In this document: piece after piece, positions 17,747-27,081 of the stretch
How positions within the stretch are numbered: the first letter of the stretch is position 1
How the letters are laid out: each line of letters opens with the position of its first letter
NCBI RefSeq assembly: GCF_003325355.1
Contig: NZ_CP030850.1
Coordinates: 4,147,501-4,211,500 of the forward strand
Length of the DNA: 64,000 bases
DNA from: Runella rosea
GTDB lineage: Bacteria > Bacteroidota > Bacteroidia > Cytophagales > Spirosomataceae
Direction of reading: 5' to 3'
The notes under the pieces: model-generated
What the model was told of the DNA's origin: nothing
Database searches by the model: none
What the model saw: only the letters and a program-made list of their open reading frames with translations
Position numbers and translations under genes: made by a program

Positions 17747-17788
17747 AGTTTAGAGTAGGCAGTTTTTAAATGCTGCCTACTCTAAACT
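17747..17788. terminator. Bidirectional hairpin between S46 peptidase and der
   Basis: Perfect 16-nt arms AGTTTAGAGTAGGCAG (17747-17762) and CTGCCTACTCTAAACT (17773-17788) flank a TTTTTAAATG loop. The position between two convergent genes fits a shared terminator, although T tracts are short. Confidence 0.6.
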
Positions 17789-17793
17789 ATATT

Positions 17794-19101
17794 CTATTTC
17801 TCTCTGAAGAAAATGGTAATCGGTGCCCCTTCAAAACCGAAATTGTCACGCATCCGGTTTTCCAAATACCGCACATACGGCTCCTTAATGTGTTTGGGAT
17901 AGTTACAAAACATCACGAAGGTCGGCGACGGTGTCGGTAACTGAATCATGTACTTGATTTTGATGTGCTTACCACGGTGCGCAGGCGGCGGATATTTCTC
18001 AATTTCGGCCTGCATCACTTCGTTCAATCTGGAAGTTGTAATCTTCTTCGTCTTATTTTCGTACACCTCCATTGCTTTTTCCATTACTTGGAAAATCCGC
18101 TGTTTTTCAACCACGGAAGCAAAAATAATGGGCATATAATCCATCGGAGCCAAGCGTTCGAGCATCTCTTTTCGGAGCTTATCAACCGTTTTTGAGTCTT
18201 TTTCGACCAAATCCCATTTGTTAATCATAATCAGAATGCCCTTTTTGGCCTTGTGTGCCATCCCGATGATGTGCATATCTTGGGCTTCCAAGCCACGGGT
18301 TGCATCGAGCATCACGATGACTACGTCTGATTCTTCCATCGCTTTTACGGTACGCAATGTAGAGTAAAATTCAATGGCGTCTTTTACCTTGGCTTTACGA
18401 CGGATACCAGCGGTATCAACCAAAATAAAATCTTTTCCGAAAGCTTTGTAATGGGTGTTAATAGCATCGCGCGTGGTGCCTGCAATATCCGTTACGATGC
18501 TGCGCTCTTTGCCCGTCAAAACATTCAAAAACGACGATTTTCCCACATTGGGTCGTCCCAAGATGGAGATTTTCGGAATTCCTGCATCGGGGTCTTCTAT
18601 CCCAGCTGTTTTGAAGTGTTTTACCACATCGTCTAGTAAATCGCCCGTTCCGTGGCCTGTTTGCGAAGAAACGGGATAAGGATCACCCAAACCCAACTCA
18701 TAAAACTCCGCCGTAGCGTGTTGGCGTTCAACCGTTTCGGCTTTATTGGCAACCAAAAAAACAGGTTTTTTAGATTTGCGCACCACATTGGCAAAATCTT
18801 TATCCAAATCGGTAAGCCCAGACATACTGTCTACCATAAACAAAATCACGGTGGCTTCTTCCATGGCGATTTCGACCTGCTCGCGGATGGCATCTTCAAA
18901 TACATCTTCCGAGCCTACCACATATCCGCCCGTATCAATGACGGTAAAATACTGCTCCGTCCAAAAAGCATGGCCGTAGTGGCGGTCACGCGTTACGCCG
19001 CTTTGGTCATCCATGATGGCCTGGCGTTCTTTAATCAAACGGTTAAAAAGCGTTGATTTGCCCACATTGGGGCGTCCTACTATTGCTACTATATTTGACA
19101 T
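17794..19101 (-). CDS. der: Ribosome biogenesis GTPase Der (EngA)
   Basis: This 435-aa protein has the tandem GTPase domains unique to Der, which acts in 50S subunit maturation. The first G domain has GRPNVGKSTLFNRL and DTGGY, with NKAE as G4. The second has GRPNVGKSSFLNVL, DTAGIRRKAKVKDAIEFYS and NKWD. A C-terminal KH-like domain follows (PPAHRGKHIKIKYMIQ). Length is typical. It lies downstream of era on the same strand, separated by about 320 bp of non-coding sequence, so it may be transcribed separately. Confidence 0.97.
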   Translation of the reverse strand: MSNIVAIVGRPNVGKSTLFNRLIKERQAIMDDQSGVTRDRHYGHAFWTEQYFTVIDTGGYVVGSEDVFEDAIREQVEIAMEEATVILFMVDSMSGLTDLDKDFANVVRKSKKPVFLVANKAETVERQHATAEFYELGLGDPYPVSSQTGHGTGDLLDDVVKHFKTAGIEDPDAGIPKISILGRPNVGKSSFLNVLTGKERSIVTDIAGTTRDAINTHYKAFGKDFILVDTAGIRRKAKVKDAIEFYSTLRTVKAMEESDVVIVMLDATRGLEAQDMHIIGMAHKAKKGILIMINKWDLVEKDSKTVDKLRKEMLERLAPMDYMPIIFASVVEKQRIFQVMEKAMEVYENKTKKITTSRLNEVMQAEIEKYPPPAHRGKHIKIKYMIQLPTPSPTFVMFCNYPKHIKEPYVRYLENRMRDNFGFEGAPITIFFREK

Positions 19102-19420
19102 TGTAATAAGTGTAAAGGAGAGAGTGTAAAGTGAAGGGTTTTACTTATTACGCTCTCTTGATCGTTTGATAGGCAAATAATTTTTTTTTACTCGCCTACA
19201 TTTTTGTCTAATTCAATAAAACTTAATATTATTTATTACTCCAATTCTTACGATAAGCCCGTGCATTATTCCGTTTCTTATCATATACTAAGTGGAATTT
19301 CAGAAGAAATTGGCTATATATTTGAAGATTTTGTATAAAATAACAATGCCTCAAACGCGAGAAAATCAGCCAATGATTAGGAAGTTACCTTACAAAAACG
19401 CGGCGTTTTCTTAATTGCAC
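19102..19420. other. Non-coding interval between era and der
   Basis: This 319-bp AT-rich stretch has no coding frame or RNA gene that I can recognise. At its upper end, 19393-19410, a short hairpin (AAAACG/CGTTTT) followed on the minus strand by a T run could be a weak terminator for era. No consensus -33/-7 pair for der was found. Confidence 0.5.
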
Positions 19421-20347
19421 TTAGCCTTCGTACCCAAACTGTTTCAATTTCTGTACTTTATTGCGCCAATCAGGCTCCACTTTAACGTATTGTTCTAAGA
19501 ACACCTTTTTACCAAAGAACTGTTCCAAATCTGCGCGTGCGGCCGAACCTATTTTTTTGAGCATGGTTCCTTTGTCACCAATAATGATTCCTTTTTGGCT
19601 CTGACGTTCCACCAAAATCACCGCCCTAATGACCAGAATATCCTTTTTATCTTTAAACTCCTCCACAATGATTTCGGTACTGTAAGGAATTTCTTTTTTA
19701 TAATTCAGGAACACTTTTTCCCGGATTATTTCGGCCGCAAAAAAGCGCTCAGGTTTATCAGTCAGCTCATCCTTGGGGAAATACGGCGGATGAACCGGCA
19801 AACATTCCATGATGGCCGTAAATAATGTATTTATTCCTTCCTGTTTGAGCGCAGAAATGGGAATGATGGCCGCCGTAAAAAGTTTTTCTTTCCAAAAAGC
19901 GATTTTTTCATTGATTTGTTCCTCCGTGGCAAGGTCGGTTTTGTTGATGATCAAAATGACTGCTCCTTCGGTTTTGGCCAATCGTTCGAGCACCTCTTCG
20001 TCATCGTGTTTCTCAAAAATATCAGTCACAAAAAGTACCACGTCGGCGTCTTCAAGCGAGCCCTGCACAAAATCCATCATCGATTCGTGCAGTTTGTATT
20101 GAGGCTTAATAATCCCTGGGGTATCGGAGTAAACCAACTGAAAATCAACACCTTCGTGTACACCGTTCAAAATTCCCATGATTCGGTGGCGCGTTGTTTG
20201 CGCTTTAGAGGTGATAATTGACATCTTTTCGCCCACCAATACATTCATCAACGTCGATTTTCCTACGTTGGGTTTTCCCACAATACTCACGAATCCTGCG
20301 CGGTGATTGGGGTTGTTGTAAACTTCTATATTTTCTGTAGTATCCAT
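19421..20347 (-). CDS. era: GTPase Era
   Basis: This 308-aa Era binds 16S rRNA during 30S maturation. G1 is GKPNVGKSTLMNVLVG, the switch region has TTRHRI, G3 is DTPGI, and G4 is NKTD. The C-terminal KH domain contains ERQSQKGIIIGDKGTMLKKIG. Length and domain order are normal. It is transcribed away from the initiator tRNA gene and towards der, so three translation-related genes cluster here. Confidence 0.97.
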   Translation of the reverse strand: MDTTENIEVYNNPNHRAGFVSIVGKPNVGKSTLMNVLVGEKMSIITSKAQTTRHRIMGILNGVHEGVDFQLVYSDTPGIIKPQYKLHESMMDFVQGSLEDADVVLFVTDIFEKHDDEEVLERLAKTEGAVILIINKTDLATEEQINEKIAFWKEKLFTAAIIPISALKQEGINTLFTAIMECLPVHPPYFPKDELTDKPERFFAAEIIREKVFLNYKKEIPYSTEIIVEEFKDKKDILVIRAVILVERQSQKGIIIGDKGTMLKKIGSAARADLEQFFGKKVFLEQYVKVEPDWRNKVQKLKQFGYEG

Positions 20348-20430
20348 TCGTATTCCGTCTTTACTGGACTATTTTTCCTTTCTTTGGGTTAAAGAAAAAT
20401 AATCAATAAAATATTTTTTCACAAAGATAG

Positions 20431-20460
20431 TTGTTTTTTCTATAAAAGCTCTTACCTTTG
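20431..20460 (+). promoter_or_regulatory. Promoter of the initiator tRNA gene (TTG-N19-TACCTTTG)
   Basis: TTG at 20431-20433 and TACCTTTG at 20453-20460, separated by exactly 19 bp, match the Bacteroidota sigma-A consensus TTG-N19-TAnnTTTG. The tRNA begins 12 bp after the -7 box. Confidence 0.8.
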
Positions 20461-20472
20461 CACTCCCAACAT

Positions 20473-20545
<73 letters not shown>

Positions 20546-20550
20546 CAACA

Positions 20551-20585
20551 AAAACCTGTAAGCTTTTCACTTACAGGTTTTTTTT
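20551..20585 (+). terminator. Intrinsic terminator of the tRNA gene
   Basis: AAAACCTGTAAG and CTTACAGGTTTT form a strong stem around a short loop and run into a T8 tract, 5 bp after the tRNA. It lies between the tRNA and the convergent oxidoreductase gene. Confidence 0.9.
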
Positions 20586-20601
20586 ATGCCTAAATTTTTT
20601 T

Positions 20602-21705
20602 CTACAACTTCACAGGCTTCCCCGTTTTTGAAGATTGCACCGCTGCCTCCAAAATTTCGACCACTATTTGATTAATTTCCAACGAAGAAAGGTCTTTTTG
20701 GGGCTTAATATCTCCCTTTACGACGGCTGCAAAGTAAGAGAATGGGTCATCATAAGGAGCAGAAAGGGTAGGAATATCGCGCTTTTCTTCTGAGGCATCC
20801 CGTTTTACACCATCACCAAGGCGGACACGCATTTGTTGGGTTTTATCACATACAACGTAGCCTTTTTGCCCATAAATTTCCATGTCCTTACGATCAAATG
20901 GCCAATTCCACGAAGCCTGAATAATAGCCTGTGCTTTGGGGTAAGTCAAAATAATGGTGGCTTCGTCGTCTACTTTTGGATACACATCAGGTTTTATTTG
21001 TTGGGTCACGGCCGTTACAGTCAGTGGGCGTTCGCCTTTCATGAGCCACGTCATCAGGTTGGCTCCGTAGCAACCAAAATCAATAATAGCCCCACCACCA
21101 TTTTGAACGGGGTCGGTCAACCAACTCAAAAATTCCTGCGAGCAACCAATTTCTTTGGGGCCACGGTGCCCATCATGCACTACAACTTTACGAATATCCC
21201 CCAGCGTATTTTGGGTATGAATCAAACCATACGCCTGCTGATGGCTTGCATACCAAGTAGTTTCAAAGTTAGTTAGTAATTGAATATTGTGCTTTTTGGC
21301 CAACGCAATCATCGCCTTGGCATGAGCGGTATTGACCGCCAGCGGTTTTTCAACCATGACGTGAATGCCTTTGGGCGCACAAATGTCAACGACTTGTTTA
21401 TGCTCATAAATGCTGTTGAACGCACAAACAGCTTCTGGCTTTGTAGCCGCAATCATGGCTTCGAGTGATGCATACCAAAGCGACTCGGGCAGTTTATAGC
21501 GCTTCAGATAGCGCATCGCCAATTCTTTATTTGGCTCCGCCACACCTACAATCTCAACATCTCCCTGCGCAGGACGCCGTAAAATCTGGTGTACATGGTC
21601 GTGAGTAAAGCCCGCAATACCTAACCTGAGTGGTTTGGCAGCAACGGCGGATGCCCATAAAAATAAAATGAGCGACAGAAAGCGTAGCGAAGGGTTCATA
21701 ATCAA
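20602..21705 (-). CDS. Gfo/Idh/MocA family oxidoreductase, exported
   Basis: This 367-aa NAD(P)-dependent sugar/cyclitol dehydrogenase-family protein has an N-terminal signal-like segment (FLSLILFLWASAVAA) ahead of the Rossmann fold (LRLGIAGFTHDHVHQIL). The family EKPLAVN motif sits near residue 130 and GGAIIDFGCYGANLMTWL in the C-terminal alpha/beta domain. Secreted members are frequent in Bacteroidota and often carry their NAD cofactor bound. The start could also be the second Met at 21699. Substrate unknown. Confidence 0.87.
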   Translation of the reverse strand: MIMNPSLRFLSLILFLWASAVAAKPLRLGIAGFTHDHVHQILRRPAQGDVEIVGVAEPNKELAMRYLKRYKLPESLWYASLEAMIAATKPEAVCAFNSIYEHKQVVDICAPKGIHVMVEKPLAVNTAHAKAMIALAKKHNIQLLTNFETTWYASHQQAYGLIHTQNTLGDIRKVVVHDGHRGPKEIGCSQEFLSWLTDPVQNGGGAIIDFGCYGANLMTWLMKGERPLTVTAVTQQIKPDVYPKVDDEATIILTYPKAQAIIQASWNWPFDRKDMEIYGQKGYVVCDKTQQMRVRLGDGVKRDASEEKRDIPTLSAPYDDPFSYFAAVVKGDIKPQKDLSSLEINQIVVEILEAAVQSSKTGKPVKL

Positions 21706-21763
21706 CGAGTTTTGGTACTATTGGTACTAAAAGTAAACGCTGTTCTAAACTTCCCCATTGGTT

Positions 21764-21810
21764 TTCAACAAAAACGGGCGCTTTCATTGAGAGCGCCCGT
21801 TTTTGTTGAA
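21764..21810 (-). terminator. Intrinsic terminator downstream of spt
   Basis: This is a 19-bp perfect inverted repeat: TTCAACAAAAACGGGCGCT (21764-21782) and its complement (21792-21810) with a 9-nt loop. On the minus strand the GC-rich stem is followed by a T-rich arm, immediately after the serine palmitoyltransferase stop. Confidence 0.85.
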
Positions 21811-21823
21811 AAAAATATTTTAG

Positions 21824-23092
21824 TTACGCAGGCACAGCCAAATTAGCGCGGTAGATACCCGCATCTAATTTTCCCCGCATTGTGTCAAACGCGTTCAATG
21901 TCTTCTCTACGTCTTCAAGCGTGTGTGAGGCGGTAGGAATAAGGCGTAAAATAATTTGCCCTTTCGGAATCACTGGATACACGACAATAGAACAGAAAAT
22001 GCCCATATTTTCGCGTAAATCACGTACCATGTTGGTCACTTCTGGCAAGCCCCCTTCCAATCCTTGCATAAAGACTGGCGTTACAGGCGACTCGGTATCA
22101 CCAATGTTAAAGCCCCGGCTACGCAAGCCATTTTGGAGCGCATGAACGATTTCCCACAATTGAGTCCGTAATTCGGGATGCGCTTTGATAAGCTCCAACC
22201 GTTTACGGCCTCCTTCTACATACGGCATTGGCAATGCCTTTGCGTAAGTCTGTGAGCGCATGTTGTATTTGAGGAACATGATAATATCTGGATCATCGGC
22301 CGCCACAAACGCACCGATGGCGGCCATTGACTTGGCAAATGTGGAGAAATAGAGGTCAATATCTTCGGATACACCAAACATCTCCCCTACACCACCGCCG
22401 TTTTCGCCCATCGTTCCAAAACCATGTGCATCATCAACCAACAAACGGAAATTATATTTTTTCTTGAGTTCAACGATTTTATCCAAACTCCCGACTTTGC
22501 CCGACATTCCAAAAACACCTTCCGTAATCACCAATATCCCTCCGCCTTTCTCTTCGGCGAGTTTGGCCGCCCTAATCAGGTTTTTCTCCAAACTGGCCAT
22601 GTCATTATGGTTGTACTTATAGTATTGCCCCATTTTGGCTTTGTGCAGTCGAATCCCGTCAATCAAACAGGCATGGGCTTCGGCGTCGTATACAATCACG
22701 TCGCGGTGGTCGCACACACACTCAATGACCGACATCACCCCCTGGTATCCATAATTGAGCAAAAACGCATCTTTCTTTCCCACAAACTCCGCCAACTCTT
22801 TCTCAAACAGTTCGTGCAAGTCCGAATTTCCAGACATCATACGGGCACCCATTGGATAAGCAAGGCCCCATTTTGCAGAAGCTTCCGCATCGGCTTTGCG
22901 CACTTCGGGATGATTGGCCAAACCCAGATAGTTGTTCAGGCTCCAGTTGAGCACGTTCATACCGCGAAACTTCATGTGCGGTCCGATTTCGCCTTCCAGT
23001 TTCGGAAATGAGAAATAATGATGACTGTTTAGCGCTTTTGCAGAAGCCCCAATTGGTCCCCAGTTGTTGCGTAGTTTCTCGAAAATATCCAC
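21824..23092 (-). CDS. spt: Serine palmitoyltransferase / alpha-oxoamine synthase
   Basis: This 422-aa PLP enzyme of the alpha-oxoamine synthase family condenses serine with an acyl-CoA to start sphingolipid synthesis. Visible elements are NWSLNNYLGLANHP, the PLP-stacking His140 (DAEAHACLIDG), DDAHGFGTMG (231-240) and the Schiff-base Lys254 in STFAKSMAAIG. The sequence matches the Bacteroidota Spt type better than KBL or BioF (GPHMKFRGMNVLNW, MSGNSDLHELFE). Bacteroidota membranes contain sphingolipids, which supports the call. It has its own promoter and terminator, so it is monocistronic. Confidence 0.87.
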   Translation of the reverse strand: MDIFEKLRNNWGPIGASAKALNSHHYFSFPKLEGEIGPHMKFRGMNVLNWSLNNYLGLANHPEVRKADAEASAKWGLAYPMGARMMSGNSDLHELFEKELAEFVGKKDAFLLNYGYQGVMSVIECVCDHRDVIVYDAEAHACLIDGIRLHKAKMGQYYKYNHNDMASLEKNLIRAAKLAEEKGGGILVITEGVFGMSGKVGSLDKIVELKKKYNFRLLVDDAHGFGTMGENGGGVGEMFGVSEDIDLYFSTFAKSMAAIGAFVAADDPDIIMFLKYNMRSQTYAKALPMPYVEGGRKRLELIKAHPELRTQLWEIVHALQNGLRSRGFNIGDTESPVTPVFMQGLEGGLPEVTNMVRDLRENMGIFCSIVVYPVIPKGQIILRLIPTASHTLEDVEKTLNAFDTMRGKLDAGIYRANLAVPA

Positions 23093-23142
23093 TTTACTAT
23101 GCTGTTTTTTGGGTTTGATACCGTTTTTGAATAAATTTTGTG

Positions 23143-23172
23143 CAAAATTATATATTCCTAACTCAATTTCAA
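23143..23172 (-). promoter_or_regulatory. Promoter of spt (TTG-N19-TAATTTTG)
   Basis: On the minus strand TTG (23172-23170) is followed after 19 bp by TAATTTTG (23150-23143). Both boxes and the spacing match the Bacteroidota consensus. The spt start codon is about 50 bp downstream. Confidence 0.7.
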
Positions 23173-23273
23173 AGAGTTAGCCACTATGTCGTGATTAAGA
23201 CAAAGTTTAATACTACGAATTTTACCCCAAAATTAAAAATGAATCCGGGCGAATAATCCATCCGTGAATATTC

Positions 23274-23281
23274 TAACTTTG
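23274..23281 (+). promoter_or_regulatory. -7 element TAACTTTG before the coiled-coil gene
   Basis: TAACTTTG matches TAnnTTTG and ends 40 bp before the start codon of the Ala/Glu/Lys-rich protein. No TTG lies at the expected -33 spacing. Confidence 0.45.
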
Positions 23282-23321
23282 TGTGTTGCCTTATTTTACA
23301 TACTTTAAACCAATAAACTTT

Positions 23322-23678
23322 ATGGACGAACAATTGAAATCTGCCGCAGAACAAGCCAAAGCGAAAGCACAAGAATTAGCGGCTGAAGCACAAGAGAAAT
23401 TTGAGGAAATAAAAGGTGAAATCACCGAAAAACTACAAAGTGTTGACGTAGAAGCGCTGAAAGCGCAAGCATCAGCCAAAGCCGAAGAAATGAAAGCCGA
23501 AGCAACCGAAGCCTTTGCAGAAGCCAAAGTAAAAGCCGGAGAGTTGGCCGTGGAAGCACAAGAAAAGTTTGAAGACCTAAAGGAAGAAGCCGAAGAAGCC
23601 ATTGAAAAAGCCACGGGCTTCATTAAAGGTCTTTTCAGTAGCGACGAAGAAGGCGAAGCGAAAGAAGAAAAGAAATAA
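23322..23678 (+). CDS. Ala/Glu/Lys-rich amphipathic helical protein
   Basis: This 118-aa, highly charged low-complexity protein is built from an imperfect 11-residue periodicity (AKAQELAAEAQEKFEEIKGE; later KAGELAVEAQEKFEDLKEE). It is predicted to be one long amphipathic helix, like LEA or apolipoprotein-type proteins. The last part (ATGFIKGLFSSDEEGEAKEEKK) is a short hydrophobic patch with an acidic-basic tail. I chose the ATG at 23322; the longer frame adds 13 unrelated residues. No signal peptide. Function unknown; a stress or membrane-surface role is only a guess. Confidence 0.7.
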   Translation: MDEQLKSAAEQAKAKAQELAAEAQEKFEEIKGEITEKLQSVDVEALKAQASAKAEEMKAEATEAFAEAKVKAGELAVEAQEKFEDLKEEAEEAIEKATGFIKGLFSSDEEGEAKEEKK

Positions 23679-23703
23679 TTGAGCGCAGGCTGTAAACAAT
23701 CCA

Positions 23704-24966
23704 TCAATGGGTGTTTGCGGCCTGCATTTTTTTCTTTTTAGAAATATTCATTTCAGCTACAGGAAACTGAAGGGAAGAAAGGTGAATGTAGTAAAATAAA
23801 AAGGTCATCCAGGGGAAAAACAAAAACTGCCCAGCATTAAGGTTGGACTCAAAGTACGGAATCACCATCAGGGCGGGCAAAAAAACAAAGGATTGACTAT
23901 CAAAGCGTACGTACTTCAGGAGGGCATTGAGTGCAAAAAAAACAGCAAAGCACAAAAAAGAAAAAATCCCCCCCGAAAACAGAATTTCTAAGTACGAATT
24001 ATGCGATGCCAAGTCGGTTCGTATCCCTGCATAAAATTGGAGTCCCGCCCGAAAACTGTCAAATCCAAAGCCCGTAAAAAGTACTTCTGGATTGTTTATA
24101 AATATCCCCAAAGCCTGCTCGGCCAATTTAAACCGCACTTCCCCTTTCTGCTTTCTAATATCTGCGTACTGCGCCCGCAAGTTCACTACCGAGTCTGGAC
24201 TAGCGATGATATAATAAGCAAACCCAAGAATGCACAAGGTGGCCGCTACTTTTAGGTAAATGGAAATTTGTTTGCTGCGTAGCACCAAGACCAGCGTAGA
24301 AAGCGCCAAAGCCGCAAAACTGCTGCGTGAACCCGTCAAGACGATGGCCCATAGGGCTAAAAAAACCACTAAAAAAAATAGATTACGGGCCCATTTAGCC
24401 ATGGGCCGATTGGCAAACAAATCAAAACCCATGACAATAAATATTGTACATCCCCATCCGATTACATTCGCTTTGTAGGAGCCGATAGATTGCCCATATA
24501 CGTTTTCCGATTGAAAAGCCACGCCTGTGATGAGCATTACAAGCACGGGATAGAAGTATGCCAAGCTAAAAATCTGCAATAATTTGATTTTGGCTTCGTC
24601 TTTGGAATAATGGGCAAAAAGATAAACGATGAAGTAGTTGGTATAAATTAAAAAAGGAATCCAAGCCACAATACGTTCAAAACTGCGCAAAAAATCAACG
24701 CTAAACGGTAAAACAACCAAATTCAAAAACAGAAATAAGTACAAAACCCAGTTCTTTTTTTTATCGAAAATGTACTTTATTTCCCCTTGAGCCAATATAA
24801 TACCAGCCAAGGAAAAAACGACTAAACCCGTTCGAAAGAGCTTGGCCGCCTGAAAGTCCTCTCCCCGCAAGCTGTACCCAAATACCACTAAAAATACATT
24901 GAGAAAATACAAAACAAGATGCCAGTCCCAATGCTGTTGATTCCGAAACAGATTACGCCAGTGCAT
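23704..24966 (-). CDS. O-antigen ligase/polymerase-like membrane protein (Wzy_C)
   Basis: This 420-aa polytopic protein has about ten to twelve hydrophobic segments and the Wzy_C motif LASHNSYLEILFSGGIF, whose His sits in the large periplasmic loop used for glycan transfer in O-antigen ligases. It is the last gene of a minus-strand envelope-glycan group (two GT4-type transferases, a methyltransferase and this). It could ligate or polymerise lipid-linked glycan at the periplasmic face; sequence alone does not separate ligase from polymerase. Confidence 0.85.
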   Translation of the reverse strand: MHWRNLFRNQQHWDWHLVLYFLNVFLVVFGYSLRGEDFQAAKLFRTGLVVFSLAGIILAQGEIKYIFDKKKNWVLYLFLFLNLVVLPFSVDFLRSFERIVAWIPFLIYTNYFIVYLFAHYSKDEAKIKLLQIFSLAYFYPVLVMLITGVAFQSENVYGQSIGSYKANVIGWGCTIFIVMGFDLFANRPMAKWARNLFFLVVFLALWAIVLTGSRSSFAALALSTLVLVLRSKQISIYLKVAATLCILGFAYYIIASPDSVVNLRAQYADIRKQKGEVRFKLAEQALGIFINNPEVLFTGFGFDSFRAGLQFYAGIRTDLASHNSYLEILFSGGIFSFLCFAVFFALNALLKYVRFDSQSFVFLPALMVIPYFESNLNAGQFLFFPWMTFLFYYIHLSSLQFPVAEMNISKKKKMQAANTH

Positions 24967-25032
24967 TAGTTTAGAGTTTACAGTTCACCGTTTGTCAAAA
25001 ATCCAGTCGAGCGCACGATTGCCATCCGACTA

Positions 25033-26166
25033 TTATTTACGGATCACTGATTCAAGCATTTCCACAAAATTGCGTAACATTTCGTCTTTTGAAAACTTTT
25101 GGATAAAACTTAGGCCATTTTCCGCTTTTTGTATGCGCAACTCGGGCATTTCAATGCACTCAGTTACTGCGTCGGCCAATGCTTGGCTGTTTCCTGATTC
25201 TACCAACCATCCGTTCTTTCCGTTGTCCAATACTTCTGGAATCCCACCCACCGACGTACTTATGACCGATATTCCGTGGGCCAATGCTTCAATATTAGCT
25301 ACCCCAAACGCTTCGGTATAGGAAGGTACACAAAAAATATCGTAGGTACTCATGTACTCAAATACTCGCTCCTGAGGCTGTGGCCCCACATAATCAAGCG
25401 TTACATTGAAAACTCCTGCAAAAAGGGACCGTAAATGCCGTTTAAATGAAGGCTCAGGCCCCACGACGGTCAATCGAAATTGATATTCTGTTATTTTTTG
25501 AAGAGCCTGCACCAGCACTGGTAGATTGCCAACCAAATAATCTGCTTTAACAAACAATACGTTGATGGTTGACCCAAAAGCGCGTTGCGGGTTAAATTTC
25601 AACCCCTCCAACGGAATACATTTATACAAACGTCTCACTTTGGCTTCGGGCAGGTGATACGTATTGATGAGGCGTTGTTTTAAAAATTCCGAATTGGCAA
25701 TCACAAGCCGATGCTTAGCGGCCGAGAGCTTTTCAAATTGCTGAAACGTAAACCGTTTTAGCCACAAAGGCGTGAATTCTGCATTTTCCCACGTAGCTAG
25801 CATATTTTTCTCATCGTTAATCATCCCCACTGTCGGCTTTGGCGACACCAAACTTGCCCACGTACCATTAAACGAATTAATAAAAACCACTACATCAAAA
25901 TCATACCACTCTTCGATTTTTTTTATCTGACGATAATAGATAAACCAACGCAAAATCTGTCCTACTGGCTTGAGTAAACGGGGAATGTTGAGCGAAACCT
26001 TGTTCACATAGGGTAGCTGCTTCAGGCGTTGTTCTGAAATATCTTCCGTTAAAACCCTGATTTCGTGTTGCGGAAACAGGGTATTGATTTCTGGTACGAT
26101 ATTGGCAAATCTTACTGGGCCGTTGGTAATATTTTCAAAGGCATTGGTACAAAAAAGTATTTTCAT
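25033..26166 (-). CDS. Family 4 glycosyltransferase
   Basis: This 377-aa GT-B glycosyltransferase begins MKILFCTNAFENITNGPVRF and has the C-terminal donor domain with CVPSYTEAFGVANIEALAHG, which holds the E-x7-E element, and STSVGGIPEVLDNGKNGWLV. It is transcribed 3 bp after the upstream methyltransferase gene, so these two are one operon. The substrate is unknown. Confidence 0.9.
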   Translation of the reverse strand: MKILFCTNAFENITNGPVRFANIVPEINTLFPQHEIRVLTEDISEQRLKQLPYVNKVSLNIPRLLKPVGQILRWFIYYRQIKKIEEWYDFDVVVFINSFNGTWASLVSPKPTVGMINDEKNMLATWENAEFTPLWLKRFTFQQFEKLSAAKHRLVIANSEFLKQRLINTYHLPEAKVRRLYKCIPLEGLKFNPQRAFGSTINVLFVKADYLVGNLPVLVQALQKITEYQFRLTVVGPEPSFKRHLRSLFAGVFNVTLDYVGPQPQERVFEYMSTYDIFCVPSYTEAFGVANIEALAHGISVISTSVGGIPEVLDNGKNGWLVESGNSQALADAVTECIEMPELRIQKAENGLSFIQKFSKDEMLRNFVEMLESVIRK

Positions 26167-26169
26167 TCT

Positions 26170-26931
26170 TTACTTTCTGGCGATATAAATTTTCTCGTTG
26201 GGGGAGATTCCATACCGCTTGTTATCTATCTGTTGAGCATAGGTATCATCTTCTACCTCAAAGCCTTGGGCCTGCAACCGGTCGGCATAATCGACGCCAT
26301 AGTACCAGCGTTGGTCATGACCGTGGTACAGGCCCAGCTTCTCTTCTTTCGTCAAACTTGTATCTGACAACGAATAGGCCTGCTTATAATTGATTGGGTC
26401 ATGAAAAATAGCGTATCCGCCAGGTTTGAGTACCCTATACACTTCTCTCATCGCCTTGGTATCTTCAGGCACCATAACTAACACACCGATAGCGATGACC
26501 ACGTCAAAAGTATTTTTCTCAAACTGAATATCATCAATTGACATCACACAATCAGGTTTGTCGGTAATACTGTTGGTAAACGACGTCATGTTATCGGCCG
26601 TGAGATAGTCGATATATTGATTTCCTTTAACAGTCATCGACAGGCAAGTATCCGGGGCAAAATGCAGTACTTTTTTGAGAGGTGCATCATAAAAGCCCAG
26701 TCGGTCGCGTAAGGTAAGATAAGCGTACCGATGTCGTTCAAGCGATTTACAGCTCGGACAATAGGCATTCTTCCGGTATCGAAAAGGCATAAAGGCCTTG
26801 TAATGATTTTCGCAAATAGGGCACTCCACCGTGTCTCCCATTCGGTATGGAATACTCCTTACCTGTAAGCGCATATTGCGCAAACGGTTCATAAAAACTT
26901 GACTGGTAATTAATTGAGCGTAGGGTTTCAT
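26170..26931 (-). CDS. SAM-dependent methyltransferase with N-terminal zinc-finger-like region
   Basis: This protein of about 253 aa has a Methyltransf_11-type core (VLHFAPDTCLSM for motif I, FDVVIAIGVLVMVPEDTKAMREVYRVLKPGGYAIFHDP for motifs II-III). Ahead of it is a four-cysteine cluster, CPIC near the start and CPSC 22 residues later, that could bind zinc. I chose the ATG at 26931; 26892 is also possible. It is joined to a GT4 gene by a 3-bp gap, so it probably methylates a glycan sugar or its precursor. Confidence 0.83.
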   Translation of the reverse strand: MKPYAQLITSQVFMNRLRNMRLQVRSIPYRMGDTVECPICENHYKAFMPFRYRKNAYCPSCKSLERHRYAYLTLRDRLGFYDAPLKKVLHFAPDTCLSMTVKGNQYIDYLTADNMTSFTNSITDKPDCVMSIDDIQFEKNTFDVVIAIGVLVMVPEDTKAMREVYRVLKPGGYAIFHDPINYKQAYSLSDTSLTKEEKLGLYHGHDQRWYYGVDYADRLQAQGFEVEDDTYAQQIDNKRYGISPNEKIYIARK

Positions 26932-27081
26932 GTATATACATACGATAAGGTAACAACGAAATTTTATGGCAGTGGTGTGGTCAAGCAACTAACATTTGCG
27001 GTACAGCGATGTAGTAGCATTATCCAAATCAAAGAACATTTGCTTTCGTAGCCTCTCTATTTTTTTGGCGTACTTACTATT

